Shown: positions 45,231 through 53,951 of the stretch, one piece after another
How positions within the stretch are numbered: the stretch's first letter is position 1
How the letters are laid out: each line of letters begins with the position of its first letter
Source: Streptomyces sp. SID8374
Lineage (GTDB): Bacteria; Actinomycetota; Actinomycetes; Streptomycetales; Streptomycetaceae
Assembly (NCBI RefSeq): GCF_009865135.1
Contig: NZ_WWGH01000001.1
Span: 1,612,001 to 1,676,000, forward strand
Direction: 5' to 3'
Length of the DNA stretch: 64,000 nt
Notes under the pieces: model-generated
Databases searched by the model: none
What the model was told of the DNA's origin: nothing
Seen by the model: only the letters and a program-made list of their open reading frames with translations
Position numbers and translations under genes: made by a program

Positions 45231-45958
45231 GCCGCTTCCCGGCGCTGCGCCGGGCCGCGCGGCGGGAGTGGGGCCCGCTCGCCACCACCGTACGGACGAG
45301 GCTCCACGACCACGGCGTACGGGCGCTCGCGCTGACCCTCACCGCGGTGGCGCTGACCGCGGCCGTCCAGCTGGTCCAGAACCAGGCGTGGGGTTACGGC
45401 CCGGTGCAGAACCTGGGGGCGGTGCGGGCCGAGGACCCGGTGTGGCTGGCTCTGCTGCGTACCCCGCTGTCCCTCTTCGTCCCCGCCCTCGACCTGCCGG
45501 TGTGGGGTGCGCTGGCGCAGATCCTGCTGGTGTTCGGCATCGCGGAGGTGTGCCTGGGGCGGTGGCGCACCCTCGCGATCGCGTACGTGGCCACGCTGGC
45601 GGGGACCCTGTACGCCCGGGCCGGGATCGCCCTCGGCCCGGACGCGTTCCTGGGGCTGCCGGCCTCGGACGCGCAGGTGGTGGACACCGGGCCCTCGGCG
45701 GCGGTGGTGGGGCTCGCGGTGTACGTCTGCCACGCCTACCGGGCCTGGTTCACCGGGGTGCTGGTGGTGGTCGCGATGATGGTGGAGGTCCTGGTCAAGG
45801 ACAACCTGGCGGGCCGGGAACATCTGGCGTCCATCGCCGCCGTCCTGGTGGTCTGTGCCGTACGGGAGTGGCTCGGGCGGCGGCGGACGGACGGCGGTCA
45901 GGGCTTGCGGGCGGGCGGCAGCGGGACCCGGTCGGGGGCGCCGCCGATGAGGTCCTGA
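45227..45958 (+). CDS. rhomboid-like membrane protein
   Basis: 243 residues with six membrane segments; the start ATG overlaps the upstream stop (ATGA), so it is coupled to the MprF-like gene. The region DTGPSAAVVG near residue 150 recalls the serine-bearing GxSx loop of rhomboids, but the partner His in the last helix is not evident (KDNLAGREHLAS is the only candidate), so protease activity is unsure. The link to MprF-like enzymes suggests a role in lipid or envelope handling. The last 61 bp overlap the convergent gene at 45898. Confidence 0.75.
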   Translation: MSRFPALRRAARREWGPLATTVRTRLHDHGVRALALTLTAVALTAAVQLVQNQAWGYGPVQNLGAVRAEDPVWLALLRTPLSLFVPALDLPVWGALAQILLVFGIAEVCLGRWRTLAIAYVATLAGTLYARAGIALGPDAFLGLPASDAQVVDTGPSAAVVGLAVYVCHAYRAWFTGVLVVVAMMVEVLVKDNLAGREHLASIAAVLVVCAVREWLGRRRTDGGQGLRAGGSGTRSGAPPMRS

Positions 45959-46662
45959 AACTTCCGGCGGGGCCCCGCCCACCGCACATCGTGGTGGTAG
46001 GCGCGCAGCACCGCCTTGGAGCGGGCCCGATGGCGGTCGCGGTAGAACCGCTTGGCCCACGGCGAGGTGGGGCGGGCCAGCCGGAGCGCGCCGATCAGCG
46101 CGACGAACGGGACGAGGGTGCCGAGCACGGCCATCCGGGTCTTGCCCTTGAACAGCGCGACCAGGACGAAGCAGAAGTTGATGGCGTACGAGGTGATGAC
46201 GCCGAGCCTGCTCTGCTGCTCCTCGTCGCTCACGTCATCCACGCCGAGCGGTGAGAACCCCGCCAGGACCAGTGCCACCAGCGAGGCCGTCAGCACGACC
46301 ACCTCCACGCTCTGGCGGCCCTCCTCGGTCCAGTACACATCGTCCAGATGCAGGATCAGCGCGAACTCGTCCAGCACCAGCCCGGCCCCGACCCCGAAGA
46401 TCACCGCGCAGATCCCGGCGGCCACGCCGTGCCGCCCGGCGGCCACCGCGCCGAAGCCGCCGACCACCGTCAGCACGACCCCGGGCACCACGTGGTGGAT
46501 GTGGATGCCGCCCGGGGTGATGTTGCGGAACGGGCCCTTCCCCGCGCGGATCATCCGCGTGATCGTGCGGGTGATCGCGAAGGTGAGGACGAAGGCGGCC
46601 AGCGCGAGGAGCAGCGGGAGCTTGCCCGGTTCGGCGATGTTGGTGTGCCACCAGTTGCCCAT
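45898..46662 (-). CDS. conserved polytopic membrane protein
   Basis: 254 residues from the ATG at 46662 with GGGAG about 9 nt upstream (an in-frame GTG at 46671 would abut this site). Six membrane segments are visible between residues 15 and 195; ITPGGIHIHHVVPG and LDEFALILHLDDVYW give clustered His, Glu and Asp residues that could bind metal. The C-terminal 55 residues are Arg-rich and cytosolic. I do not recognise a named function. It is convergent with, and overlaps, the rhomboid-like gene. Confidence 0.82.
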   Translation of the reverse strand: MGNWWHTNIAEPGKLPLLLALAAFVLTFAITRTITRMIRAGKGPFRNITPGGIHIHHVVPGVVLTVVGGFGAVAAGRHGVAAGICAVIFGVGAGLVLDEFALILHLDDVYWTEEGRQSVEVVVLTASLVALVLAGFSPLGVDDVSDEEQQSRLGVITSYAINFCFVLVALFKGKTRMAVLGTLVPFVALIGALRLARPTSPWAKRFYRDRHRARSKAVLRAYHHDVRWAGPRRKFQDLIGGAPDRVPLPPARKP

Positions 46663-46750
46663 GCCACCCACTCCCGATACACCCAGTTCTGCGGCTTTTC
46701 CGACGTTTCCGCCAATCTATCCGCGCACGGGAGCGGCTAACCTGCCCGCG

Positions 46751-47533
46751 GTGACCTCCCTGAACAGCCACGGCCTGCGCTTCGCCTTCGGCACCCTCAC
46801 CGTGCTGCCCGTCCGCGTGACCCGCTGGGACCGCGAAACCGCCAGGGCCGGCATGGTCTGCGCCCCCCTCGCCGGGTTCGTCGTCGGCCTGCTCGCCGCC
46901 GCGCTCGGCACGCTGTCGCTGCTGGCCGGATCGGGGCCGCTGCTCGCGGCGGTCGCCTCGGTCGCGGTGCCCGCCGCCCTCACCCGGGGGCTGCATCTGG
47001 ACGGCCTCGCCGACACGGCGGACGGGCTGGGCAGCGGGAAGCCGGCCGAGGACGCGCTGCGGATCATGAAGCAGTCCGACATTGGGCCGTTCGGTGTCAT
47101 CACCCTGCTCCTGGTACTGCTGGCCCAGGTCGCGGTCCTCTTCGAGCTGTACGGGCAGGGGTGGGCGCACGGGGCGCTCGGGGCGCTCGTCGCGGCGGTC
47201 GCCGCCCGGCTCGCGCTCACCCTGGCGTCCCGTCAGGGCGTCCCGGCGGCCCGGCCGGAGGGGCTCGGCGCGGTGGTGGCGGCCACGGTCCCGGTGGGGC
47301 GGGCGGTGCTTGTGGCGGGCGTGGCGGTGGCGGTGTGCGCGGCGGCGGGTGCGGTGTTCGGCGGGTACGGGGCGGTGCACCACGCGCTCGCCGTGCTGGG
47401 CGCCCTGGCCGCCGCCGAGGTGCTGCTGCGCCACTGCGTGCGGCGGTTCGGCGGGGTGACCGGGGACGTGTTCGGCGGGGTGGCGGAGACGGCGGCGACG
47501 GCGGCCCTGGTGGTGCTGGCGCTCGGCCCCTGA
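46751..47533 (+). CDS. cobS: adenosylcobinamide-GDP ribazoletransferase (cobalamin synthase)
   Basis: 260-residue membrane enzyme that joins adenosylcobinamide-GDP with alpha-ribazole in the last steps of B12 assembly. The CobS signature DGLADTADGL (about residues 79-88) with its metal-binding Asp residues is present, and six to seven membrane helices follow. The GTG at 46751 lies 7 nt after TAACCT, so the transcript is probably leaderless. It follows cobU and cobT by about 3.5 kb with unrelated genes between, and diverges from the membrane protein at 45898-46662. Confidence 0.95.
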   Translation: MTSLNSHGLRFAFGTLTVLPVRVTRWDRETARAGMVCAPLAGFVVGLLAAALGTLSLLAGSGPLLAAVASVAVPAALTRGLHLDGLADTADGLGSGKPAEDALRIMKQSDIGPFGVITLLLVLLAQVAVLFELYGQGWAHGALGALVAAVAARLALTLASRQGVPAARPEGLGAVVAATVPVGRAVLVAGVAVAVCAAAGAVFGGYGAVHHALAVLGALAAAEVLLRHCVRRFGGVTGDVFGGVAETAATAALVVLALGP

Positions 47534-47738
47534 CCTCCGTACGACCGGTCGGGACCCTGCCTCGTACCGCCGGAACCGACCGCCTTACCGGTCCGGAACG
47601 GCCCGCCGCCGTAACCCCCGGCGAACCGCGCGCGTAGGCTCGTTCCCGGTGCGTTGCGGAGGCGTCTACGATGCGCCGGGCACGGTCGGCCCACCCCTCG
47701 ACCGAACTCGAACTCAACGGAAGCGAGATTTCACCACC

Positions 47739-49298
47739 GTGACTGCTCTCACTCTCAGCACTGCCGGTGCCGCGACGCTGCGCGCCGACGCACTCGTCGT
47801 CGGCGTCGCGAAGGGCGCTGCGTCCAAGTCGGGGAACCTGGTCCTCGCGCCCGGCGCCGAGGCCGTGGACAAGGCGTTCGACGGAAAGCTCGCCACCGTT
47901 CTCGCGACCCTGGGGGCCGTGGGTGCCGAGGGCGAACTGACCAAGCTGCCCGCGCCGTCCGGCCTCAAGGTCCCGGTCGTCATCGCGGTCGGCCTCGGTC
48001 CGGTCCCGGACAAGGAGGACGCGTACGACGCGGAGGCGCTGCGCCGCGCGGCCGGTACCGCCGCCCGTGCGCTGTCCGGCTTCAAGAAGGCCGGCTTCGC
48101 GCTGCCCGCCGGCTCCGTCGAGGACGCCGCGGCCGTCGCCGAGGGCGCCCTGCTCGGCGCCTACGCCTTCACCGCCTACCAGGGCGGCGAGAACAAGCTC
48201 GCCCCCAAGGACGCCAAGGCCAAGGACAGCGGCCCCAAGCTCCCGCTCGCCGAGATCACCCTGGTCGGCGCCAAGCCGCGCGACAAGGCGTACAAGGCGG
48301 CCGTCGAGCGCGCCCTCGCGCTGGCCGAGGAGATCAACCGCGCCCGCGACCTGATCAACACCCCGCCCAACGACCTCTACCCCGAGTCCTTCGCCGCCGT
48401 GGCCACCGCCGCGGGCAAGGAGCACGGCATCAAGGTCCAGGTCCTGGACGAGAAGGCCCTCGTCAAGGGCGGCTTCGGCGGCATCCTCGGTGTCGGCCAG
48501 GGCTCCGCCAACGGCCCGCGCCTGGTGAAGCTCGCCTACACCCACCCGAAGGCGGAGAAGACCCTGGCCCTCGTCGGCAAGGGCATCACCTACGACTCGG
48601 GCGGCATCTCGCTCAAGCCGGCCGGCCACAACGAGACGATGAAGTGCGACATGAGCGGCGCCGCCGCCGTGTTCGCCGCCGTCGTCGCGGCCGCCCGCCT
48701 CGGCCTGAAGGTCAACGTCACCGGCTGGCTGGCGCTCGCCGAGAACATGCCCTCCGGCAACGCCACCCGCCCCGGTGACGTGCTGCGCATGTACAGCGGC
48801 AAGACCGTCGAGGTCCTCAACACCGACGCCGAGGGCCGGCTCGTCCTGGGCGACGCGCTCACCCGCGCCTCGGAGGAGAAGCCCGACGCGATCGTCGACG
48901 TGGCGACCCTGACCGGCGCGATGGTGCTGGCGCTGGGCAACCGCACCTTCGGGATCATGGCCAACGACGACGCCTTCCGTACGTCGATCCACGAGATCGC
49001 CGAGGAGGTCGGCGAGGCCTCCTGGCCGATGCCGCTCCCCGCCGACCTGCGCAAGGGCATGGACTCCCCCACCGCCGACATCGCCAACATGGGCGAGCGC
49101 ATGGGCGGCGGCCTGGTGGCCGGCCTCTTCCTCAAGGAGTTCGTGGGCGAAGGCATCGCCTGGGCCCACCTGGACATCGCGGGCCCGGCCTTCCACGAGG
49201 GCGCTCCCTACGGCTACACGCCCAAGGGCGGCACCGGCTCCGCCGTCCGCACCCTGGTGCGCCTCGCCGAGCGCACCGCCGACGGCGACCTGGGCTGA
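47739..49298 (+). CDS. pepA: leucyl aminopeptidase (M17)
   Basis: 519 residues from a GTG at 47739. N-terminal macrodomain-like part (1-200) and C-terminal M17 catalytic domain with two-metal ligands: VGKGITYDSGG (catalytic Lys and Asp), MKCDMSG and the family signature NTDAEGRLVLGDAL. It removes N-terminal residues from peptides in the cytosol as a hexamer; E. coli PepA also binds DNA. An Ala/Lys-rich insertion (about 150-190) is present. It starts the pepA-lpdA-E2 block but has its own terminator. A -10-like TAGGCT lies about 100 bp upstream of the start. Confidence 0.96.
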   Translation: MTALTLSTAGAATLRADALVVGVAKGAASKSGNLVLAPGAEAVDKAFDGKLATVLATLGAVGAEGELTKLPAPSGLKVPVVIAVGLGPVPDKEDAYDAEALRRAAGTAARALSGFKKAGFALPAGSVEDAAAVAEGALLGAYAFTAYQGGENKLAPKDAKAKDSGPKLPLAEITLVGAKPRDKAYKAAVERALALAEEINRARDLINTPPNDLYPESFAAVATAAGKEHGIKVQVLDEKALVKGGFGGILGVGQGSANGPRLVKLAYTHPKAEKTLALVGKGITYDSGGISLKPAGHNETMKCDMSGAAAVFAAVVAAARLGLKVNVTGWLALAENMPSGNATRPGDVLRMYSGKTVEVLNTDAEGRLVLGDALTRASEEKPDAIVDVATLTGAMVLALGNRTFGIMANDDAFRTSIHEIAEEVGEASWPMPLPADLRKGMDSPTADIANMGERMGGGLVAGLFLKEFVGEGIAWAHLDIAGPAFHEGAPYGYTPKGGTGSAVRTLVRLAERTADGDLG

Positions 49299-49308
49299 GT
49301 GACCGATC

Positions 49309-49342
49309 CGTACGGCCCCGGGCATAGGTCCGGGGCCGTACG
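49309..49342 (+). terminator. terminator hairpin of pepA
   Basis: 13-bp perfect stem (CGTACGGCCCCGG and complement), 8-nt loop, 10 bp past the pepA stop. Confidence 0.85.
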
Positions 49343-49629
49343 TGTTGTCCGGGCGGAACCGGTAAGGAGGAGACCGGGTTTCGCTCTCGACGAACACCGG
49401 CCGAATCCGTAGGTATCTACGCAGCAGTAACCCTCCGGAACGGACGATCATCCGTCCCGGACCCGGGCCCCGCGTCCCGCCCACCGTCGACAAGTGCGAA
49501 GATGGGTTCTCGGCAGGACAGGGCCCCCACCACAGGGCCGAAGACAAAGCGGCCGAACACCAGCCGACCGGCCGGTCACACCCCAGCGACGGGGCCCGGC
49601 GTACGGCGCACATGCATGGAGGACGTGAC

Positions 49630-51018
49630 GTGGCGAACGACGCCAGCACCGTTTTCGACCTAGTGATCCTCGGCGGTGGCAGTGGCGGGTACGCCGCGGC
49701 CCTGCGCGGAGCGCAGCTGGGCCTGGACGTCGCCCTGATCGAGAAGGGCAAGGTCGGCGGCACCTGCCTGCACAACGGCTGCATCCCCACGAAGGCGCTG
49801 CTGCACGCGGGCGAGATCGCGGACCAGGCCCGTGAGTCGGCCCAGTTCGGCGTGAAGGCGACCTTCGAGGGCATCGACATGGAGGCCGTCAACAAGTTCA
49901 AGGACGAGGTGATCTCGGGCCTGTACAAGGGTCTCCAGGGTCTCATCGCCTCGCGCAAGGTCCACTACATCGAGGGTGAGGGCAAGCTCTCCTCCCCCAC
50001 CTCCGTCGACGTGAACGGCCAGCGCATCCAGGGCCGCCACGTGCTGCTGGCGACCGGCTCCGTGCCGAAGTCGCTGCCGGGCCTGGAGATCGACGGCAAC
50101 CGGATCATCTCCTCGGACCACGCGCTGAAGATGGACCGCGTCCCGAAGTCGGCGATCGTGCTGGGCGGCGGCGTCATCGGCGTCGAGTTCGCCTCGGCGT
50201 GGAAGTCCTTCGGCACCGAGATCACCATCGTCGAGGGCCTGAAGCACCTCGTCCCGGTCGAGGACGAGAACAGCTCGAAGCTTCTTGAGCGCGCGTTCCG
50301 CAAGCGCGGCATCAAGTTCAACCTCGGTACGTTCTTCGAGAAGGCCGAGTACACGCAGGACGGCGTCCGCGTCACCCTCGCCGACGGCAAGACCTTCGAG
50401 GCGGAGCTGCTGCTCGTCGCGATCGGCCGCGGCCCGGTCTCGCAGGGCCTGGGCTACGAGGAGGCCGGGGTCGCGATGGACCGCGGCTATGTCCTGGTCG
50501 ACGAGTACATGCAGACCAACGTGCCGACGATCTCGGCCGTGGGCGACCTCGTCCCGACCCTCCAGCTCGCCCACGTCGGCTTCGCCGAGGGCATCCTGGT
50601 GGCGGAGCGTCTCGCCGGTCTCAAGACCGTCCCGATCGACTACGACGGCGTGCCGAAGGTGACGTACTGCCACCCCGAGGTCGCCTCCGTGGGTATCACC
50701 GAGGCCAAGGCCAAGGAGATCTACGGCGCGGACAAGGTCGTCGCCCTCAAGTACAACCTCGCGGGCAACGGCAAGAGCAAGATCCTGAAGACCGCGGGCG
50801 AGATCAAGCTCGTCCAGGTCAAGGACGGTGCCGTGGTCGGCGTCCACATGGTGGGCGACCGCATGGGCGAGCAGGTCGGCGAAGCCCAGCTGATCTACAA
50901 CTGGGAGGCGCTGCCGTCCGAGGTCGCCCAGCTCATCCACGCCCACCCGACGCAGAACGAGGCGATGGGCGAGGCTCACCTGGCGCTGGCCGGCAAGCCC
51001 CTCCACTCGCACGACTGA
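49630..51018 (+). CDS. lpdA: dihydrolipoamide dehydrogenase (E3)
   Basis: 462 residues from a GTG at 49630, with GGAGG 7 nt upstream; the upstream in-frame ATG lies just before this ribosome site. FAD-binding GGGSGGYAA near the start, redox-active disulfide GGTCLHNGC, NAD-binding GGGVIGVE and the catalytic C-terminal pair HAHPTQNE (His-Glu). E3 reoxidises the lipoyl groups of PDH and ODH complexes. The E2 gene follows after 62 bp, so the two are probably co-transcribed. The 287 bp upstream carry the promoter but no recognised element. Confidence 0.97.
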   Translation: MANDASTVFDLVILGGGSGGYAAALRGAQLGLDVALIEKGKVGGTCLHNGCIPTKALLHAGEIADQARESAQFGVKATFEGIDMEAVNKFKDEVISGLYKGLQGLIASRKVHYIEGEGKLSSPTSVDVNGQRIQGRHVLLATGSVPKSLPGLEIDGNRIISSDHALKMDRVPKSAIVLGGGVIGVEFASAWKSFGTEITIVEGLKHLVPVEDENSSKLLERAFRKRGIKFNLGTFFEKAEYTQDGVRVTLADGKTFEAELLLVAIGRGPVSQGLGYEEAGVAMDRGYVLVDEYMQTNVPTISAVGDLVPTLQLAHVGFAEGILVAERLAGLKTVPIDYDGVPKVTYCHPEVASVGITEAKAKEIYGADKVVALKYNLAGNGKSKILKTAGEIKLVQVKDGAVVGVHMVGDRMGEQVGEAQLIYNWEALPSEVAQLIHAHPTQNEAMGEAHLALAGKPLHSHD

Positions 51019-51080
51019 TCCCCCGGTCCCGGGCGCGACGACCGACCACTTCCGCATTTTCGTAAGGAGCAACTGAAACC

Positions 51081-52922
51081 ATGTCGGTTTCCGTAACCCT
51101 TCCGGCGCTCGGCGAGAGCGTCACCGAGGGCACTGTCACCCGTTGGCTGAAGGCCGAGGGCGAGCGCGTCGAGGCCGACGAGCCGTTGCTCGAGGTCTCG
51201 ACCGACAAGGTCGACACCGAGATCCCGGCCCCCGCGTCCGGCGTTCTGTCGTCCATCAAGGTCGCCGAGGACGAGACCGTCGAGGTCGGCGCCGAGCTGG
51301 CCGTCATCGACGACGGCTCCGGCGCACCGGCCGAGGCCGAGGCTCCGGCCCAGGCCGAGTCCACCGAGCCGGCCGCCACCCCGGCCCCGGCCGCCGAAGA
51401 GGCACCCACCGCCCCGTCGACCGAGACCGAGGCTCCGGCCGAGGCCCCGACCGCCGAGGCCGCCACCGGCGGTTCGTCCGCCGAGGGCACCGACGTCACC
51501 CTCCCGGCGCTCGGCGAGAGCGTCACCGAGGGCACCGTCACCCGCTGGCTGAAGGAGGTCGGCGAGGAGGTCGCGGAGGACGAGCCCCTGCTCGAGGTCT
51601 CCACGGACAAGGTCGACACCGAGATCCCCGCCCCGGTCGCCGGTGTGCTGCTGGAGATCGTGGTCGGCGAGGACGAGACCGCCGAGGTCGGCGCCAAGCT
51701 CGCCGTCATCGGTGCTCCGGGCGCCGCCCCGAAGCAGGAGGCCCCGAAGGCCGAGGCGCCCAAGGCGGAGGCCCCGAAGCAGGAGGCTCCCCAGCAGGAG
51801 GCTCCGAAGGCCGAGGCCCCCAAGGCCGAGGCGCCGAAGCAGGAGGCCCCCGCGGCTCCCGCCCCGGCACCGGCCGCCCCGGCTCCGGCGGCTCCGGCCC
51901 CGGCGGCTCCGGCCCCGGCGCAGCCCGCCCCCGCCGCCCCGGCACCGGCCGCCGCCCCGGCCGCCGCGCCCACCGGTGACGACGGCGCGTACGTCACGCC
52001 GCTGGTCCGCAAGCTCGCGTCCGAGAACAACGTGGACCTGAGCTCGGTCAAGGGCACCGGCGTCGGTGGCCGTATCCGCAAGCAGGACGTCGTCGCCGCC
52101 GCGGAGGCCGCCAAGGCCGCCGCCGCTGCCCCGGCACCCGCCGCGACTGCCGGAGGCCATGCCGCCGCCAAGGCCGCGCCGAAGCTGGAGGCCTCCCCGC
52201 TGCGCGGTCAGACGGTCAAGATGACCCGCATGCGCAAGGTCATCGGCGACAACATGATGAAGGCGCTGCACTCGCAGGCCCAGCTGACCTCGGTCGTCGA
52301 GGTCGACATCACCAAGCTGATGAAGCTGCGCAACCAGGCGAAGGCCGCGTTCGCCGCCCGTGAGGGCGTCAAGCTGTCCCCGATGCCGTTCTTCGTGAAG
52401 GCGGCGGCCCAGGCGCTGAAGGCCCACCCGGTCATCAACGCCCGGATCAACGAGGACGAGGGCACCATCACGTACTTCGACTCGGAGAACATCGGCATCG
52501 CCGTGGACGCCGAGAAGGGTCTGATGACCCCGGTCATCAAGGGTGCGGGCGACCTGAACATCGCCGGCATCTCCAAGAAGACCGCCGAGCTGGCCGGCAA
52601 GGCCCGCGGTGGCGGCCTGACCCCGGACGACATGTCCGGTGCCACCTTCACCATCAGCAACACCGGTTCGCGCGGTGCGCTGTTCGACACCGTCATCGTG
52701 CCGCCGAACCAGGCAGCCATCCTGGGCATCGGCGCCACGGTCCGCCGCCCGGTGGTCATCGACCACCCGGACCTCGGCGAGACCATCGCGGTGCGCGACA
52801 TGACGTACCTCGCGCTCTCCTACGACCACCGCCTGGTGGACGGCGCGGACGCCGCCCGTTACCTGACGTCGGTCAAGGCGATCCTGGAGGCCGGTGAGTT
52901 CGAGGTCGAGCTCGGCCTCTGA
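51081..52922 (+). CDS. sucB: 2-oxoacid dehydrogenase E2 (dihydrolipoamide acyltransferase)
   Basis: 613 residues: two near-identical lipoyl domains (about 3-77 and 137-212) with lipoylated Lys43 and Lys177 in STDKVDTE, Ala/Pro/Glu linkers, an E3-binding domain (about 303-340) and the catalytic core ending in DHRLVDG (His583, Asp587). It is annotated as sucB in Streptomyces, but in actinobacteria one E2 commonly serves both pyruvate and 2-oxoglutarate dehydrogenases; with lpdA upstream and aceE downstream a PDH role is likely. The second linker carries [10 protein letters not shown] repeats (215-256). The ATG follows AAGGAG (about 9 nt). Confidence 0.96.
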   Translation: MSVSVTLPALGESVTEGTVTRWLKAEGERVEADEPLLEVSTDKVDTEIPAPASGVLSSIKVAEDETVEVGAELAVIDDGSGAPAEAEAPAQAESTEPAATPAPAAEEAPTAPSTETEAPAEAPTAEAATGGSSAEGTDVTLPALGESVTEGTVTRWLKEVGEEVAEDEPLLEVSTDKVDTEIPAPVAGVLLEIVVGEDETAEVGAKLAVIGAPGAAPKQEAPKAEAPKAEAPKQEAPQQEAPKAEAPKAEAPKQEAPAAPAPAPAAPAPAAPAPAAPAPAQPAPAAPAPAAAPAAAPTGDDGAYVTPLVRKLASENNVDLSSVKGTGVGGRIRKQDVVAAAEAAKAAAAAPAPAATAGGHAAAKAAPKLEASPLRGQTVKMTRMRKVIGDNMMKALHSQAQLTSVVEVDITKLMKLRNQAKAAFAAREGVKLSPMPFFVKAAAQALKAHPVINARINEDEGTITYFDSENIGIAVDAEKGLMTPVIKGAGDLNIAGISKKTAELAGKARGGGLTPDDMSGATFTISNTGSRGALFDTVIVPPNQAAILGIGATVRRPVVIDHPDLGETIAVRDMTYLALSYDHRLVDGADAARYLTSVKAILEAGEFEVELGL

Positions 52923-52951
52923 ACGCTCCGGCTGTAACCAGCCTCACCAGC

Positions 52952-52988
52952 GGCGCCCCCGTCCGGAACTCTTCCGGGCGGGGGCGCC
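52952..52988 (+). terminator. terminator hairpin after E2
   Basis: 17-bp stem with one T/G pair (GGCGCCCCCG and CCGGAA arms), loop CTC, 30 bp past the stop. Confidence 0.8.
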
Positions 52989-53070
52989 GCCGTATTGTCT
53001 AAACACCACGGGCAGCGACCGCCACCGTGATGATGTAGGCACCACCGGTCTGCCCCCGAAGGAGCACCTC

Positions 53071-53694
53071 ATGACCCCGCCCGTCGTCCACTCGCTGCGC
53101 GAACAGATCCGCGAGCACATCGTGGAGGGGATCGTCAGCGGGCGCTGGAAGCCGGGCGAGCGGATCGTGGAGCGCCGGATCGCCACGGAGCTGGAGGTCA
53201 GCCAGACGCCCGTACGGGAGGCGCTGCGCGAGCTGGAGACCCTGCGGCTGATCGAGTCGGCCCCCAACAAGGGCGTGCGGGTCCGCAATCTGACGGCCGC
53301 CGACCTGGAGGAGAGCTACCCGGTACGGGCCGGTCTGGAGCAGATCGCCGCCGAGCTGGCGGCCCCGCTGCTCGGCCAGGACTGCTCGGCGCTGGCCCCG
53401 CACGTGGCGGCGCTGTACGAGGCGGACCGGCTGGCCGACGGCGAGGCGCAGGTGCGGCACACGGTGGGCTTCCACCGGGAGATGGTCCGGGCCGCCGGGA
53501 ACGCGGTGCTGCTGCACACCTGGGAGGGGCTCGGCATCGAGGTGTTCACGGCCCTCTCCATCCGCTGGCTGGGCACGGTCCAGAAGTCGTACGCGGAGGA
53601 GCACCAGGCGCTCATCGACGCGTTCCTCGCCGGGGACCCGCAGATCGGCGCCTTGGTGAAGGCACATGTGCTGGGCTGCGCGCCACGGGCCTGA
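53071..53694 (+). CDS. GntR-family (FadR/FCD) transcriptional regulator
   Basis: 207 residues from the ATG at 53071, with AAGGAG 6 nt upstream. N-terminal winged helix (8-75) with SQTPVREALRELE, followed by an all-helical FCD ligand domain (85-200) with the metal/ligand-binding Asp/His residues (HREM, EEHQALIDA). Position between the E2 and aceE genes suggests it controls pyruvate dehydrogenase, like PdhR or LldR, sensing pyruvate or a related acid; this is inference. A perfect palindrome lies downstream, upstream of aceE. Confidence 0.92.
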   Translation: MTPPVVHSLREQIREHIVEGIVSGRWKPGERIVERRIATELEVSQTPVREALRELETLRLIESAPNKGVRVRNLTAADLEESYPVRAGLEQIAAELAAPLLGQDCSALAPHVAALYEADRLADGEAQVRHTVGFHREMVRAAGNAVLLHTWEGLGIEVFTALSIRWLGTVQKSYAEEHQALIDAFLAGDPQIGALVKAHVLGCAPRA

Positions 53695-53837
53695 GCCACT
53701 GGATCATTTGGCGTGCGGCCTGCTCGTCCGTGCAGGTCAGCACCCCTTTTGCGCGCTTTTTCGCGTCACTCCGTGCCCCGTTTCGAGGCACCGCATGCCA
53801 CTTTTCTTCGTATCGAGAAGTTTTGCCTTCAATCCTT

Positions 53838-53854
53838 TGATCGATCATCGATCA
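53838..53854. promoter_or_regulatory. 17-bp palindrome upstream of aceE (candidate operator)
   Basis: TGATCGAT-C-ATCGATCA, a perfect 8-bp inverted repeat with a one-base centre, 97 bp before the aceE start in the AT-richest part of the 257-bp gap after the GntR gene. Candidate site for the neighbouring regulator or another factor. Confidence 0.6.
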
Positions 53855-53951
53855 GCGCCTTACAGTTCACTTCGCGGGCCCACCGGCCCCATCGCCCTGT
53901 CCTGCCAGCCAGGGCCTTCTCCACCCCCCTCCTCTCCGGAAGGCGGCGATC

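Noticed and set aside
47217..49958. 913-residue minus-strand frame across cobS, pepA and lpdA
   Set aside because: Shadow of three well-defined plus-strand genes.
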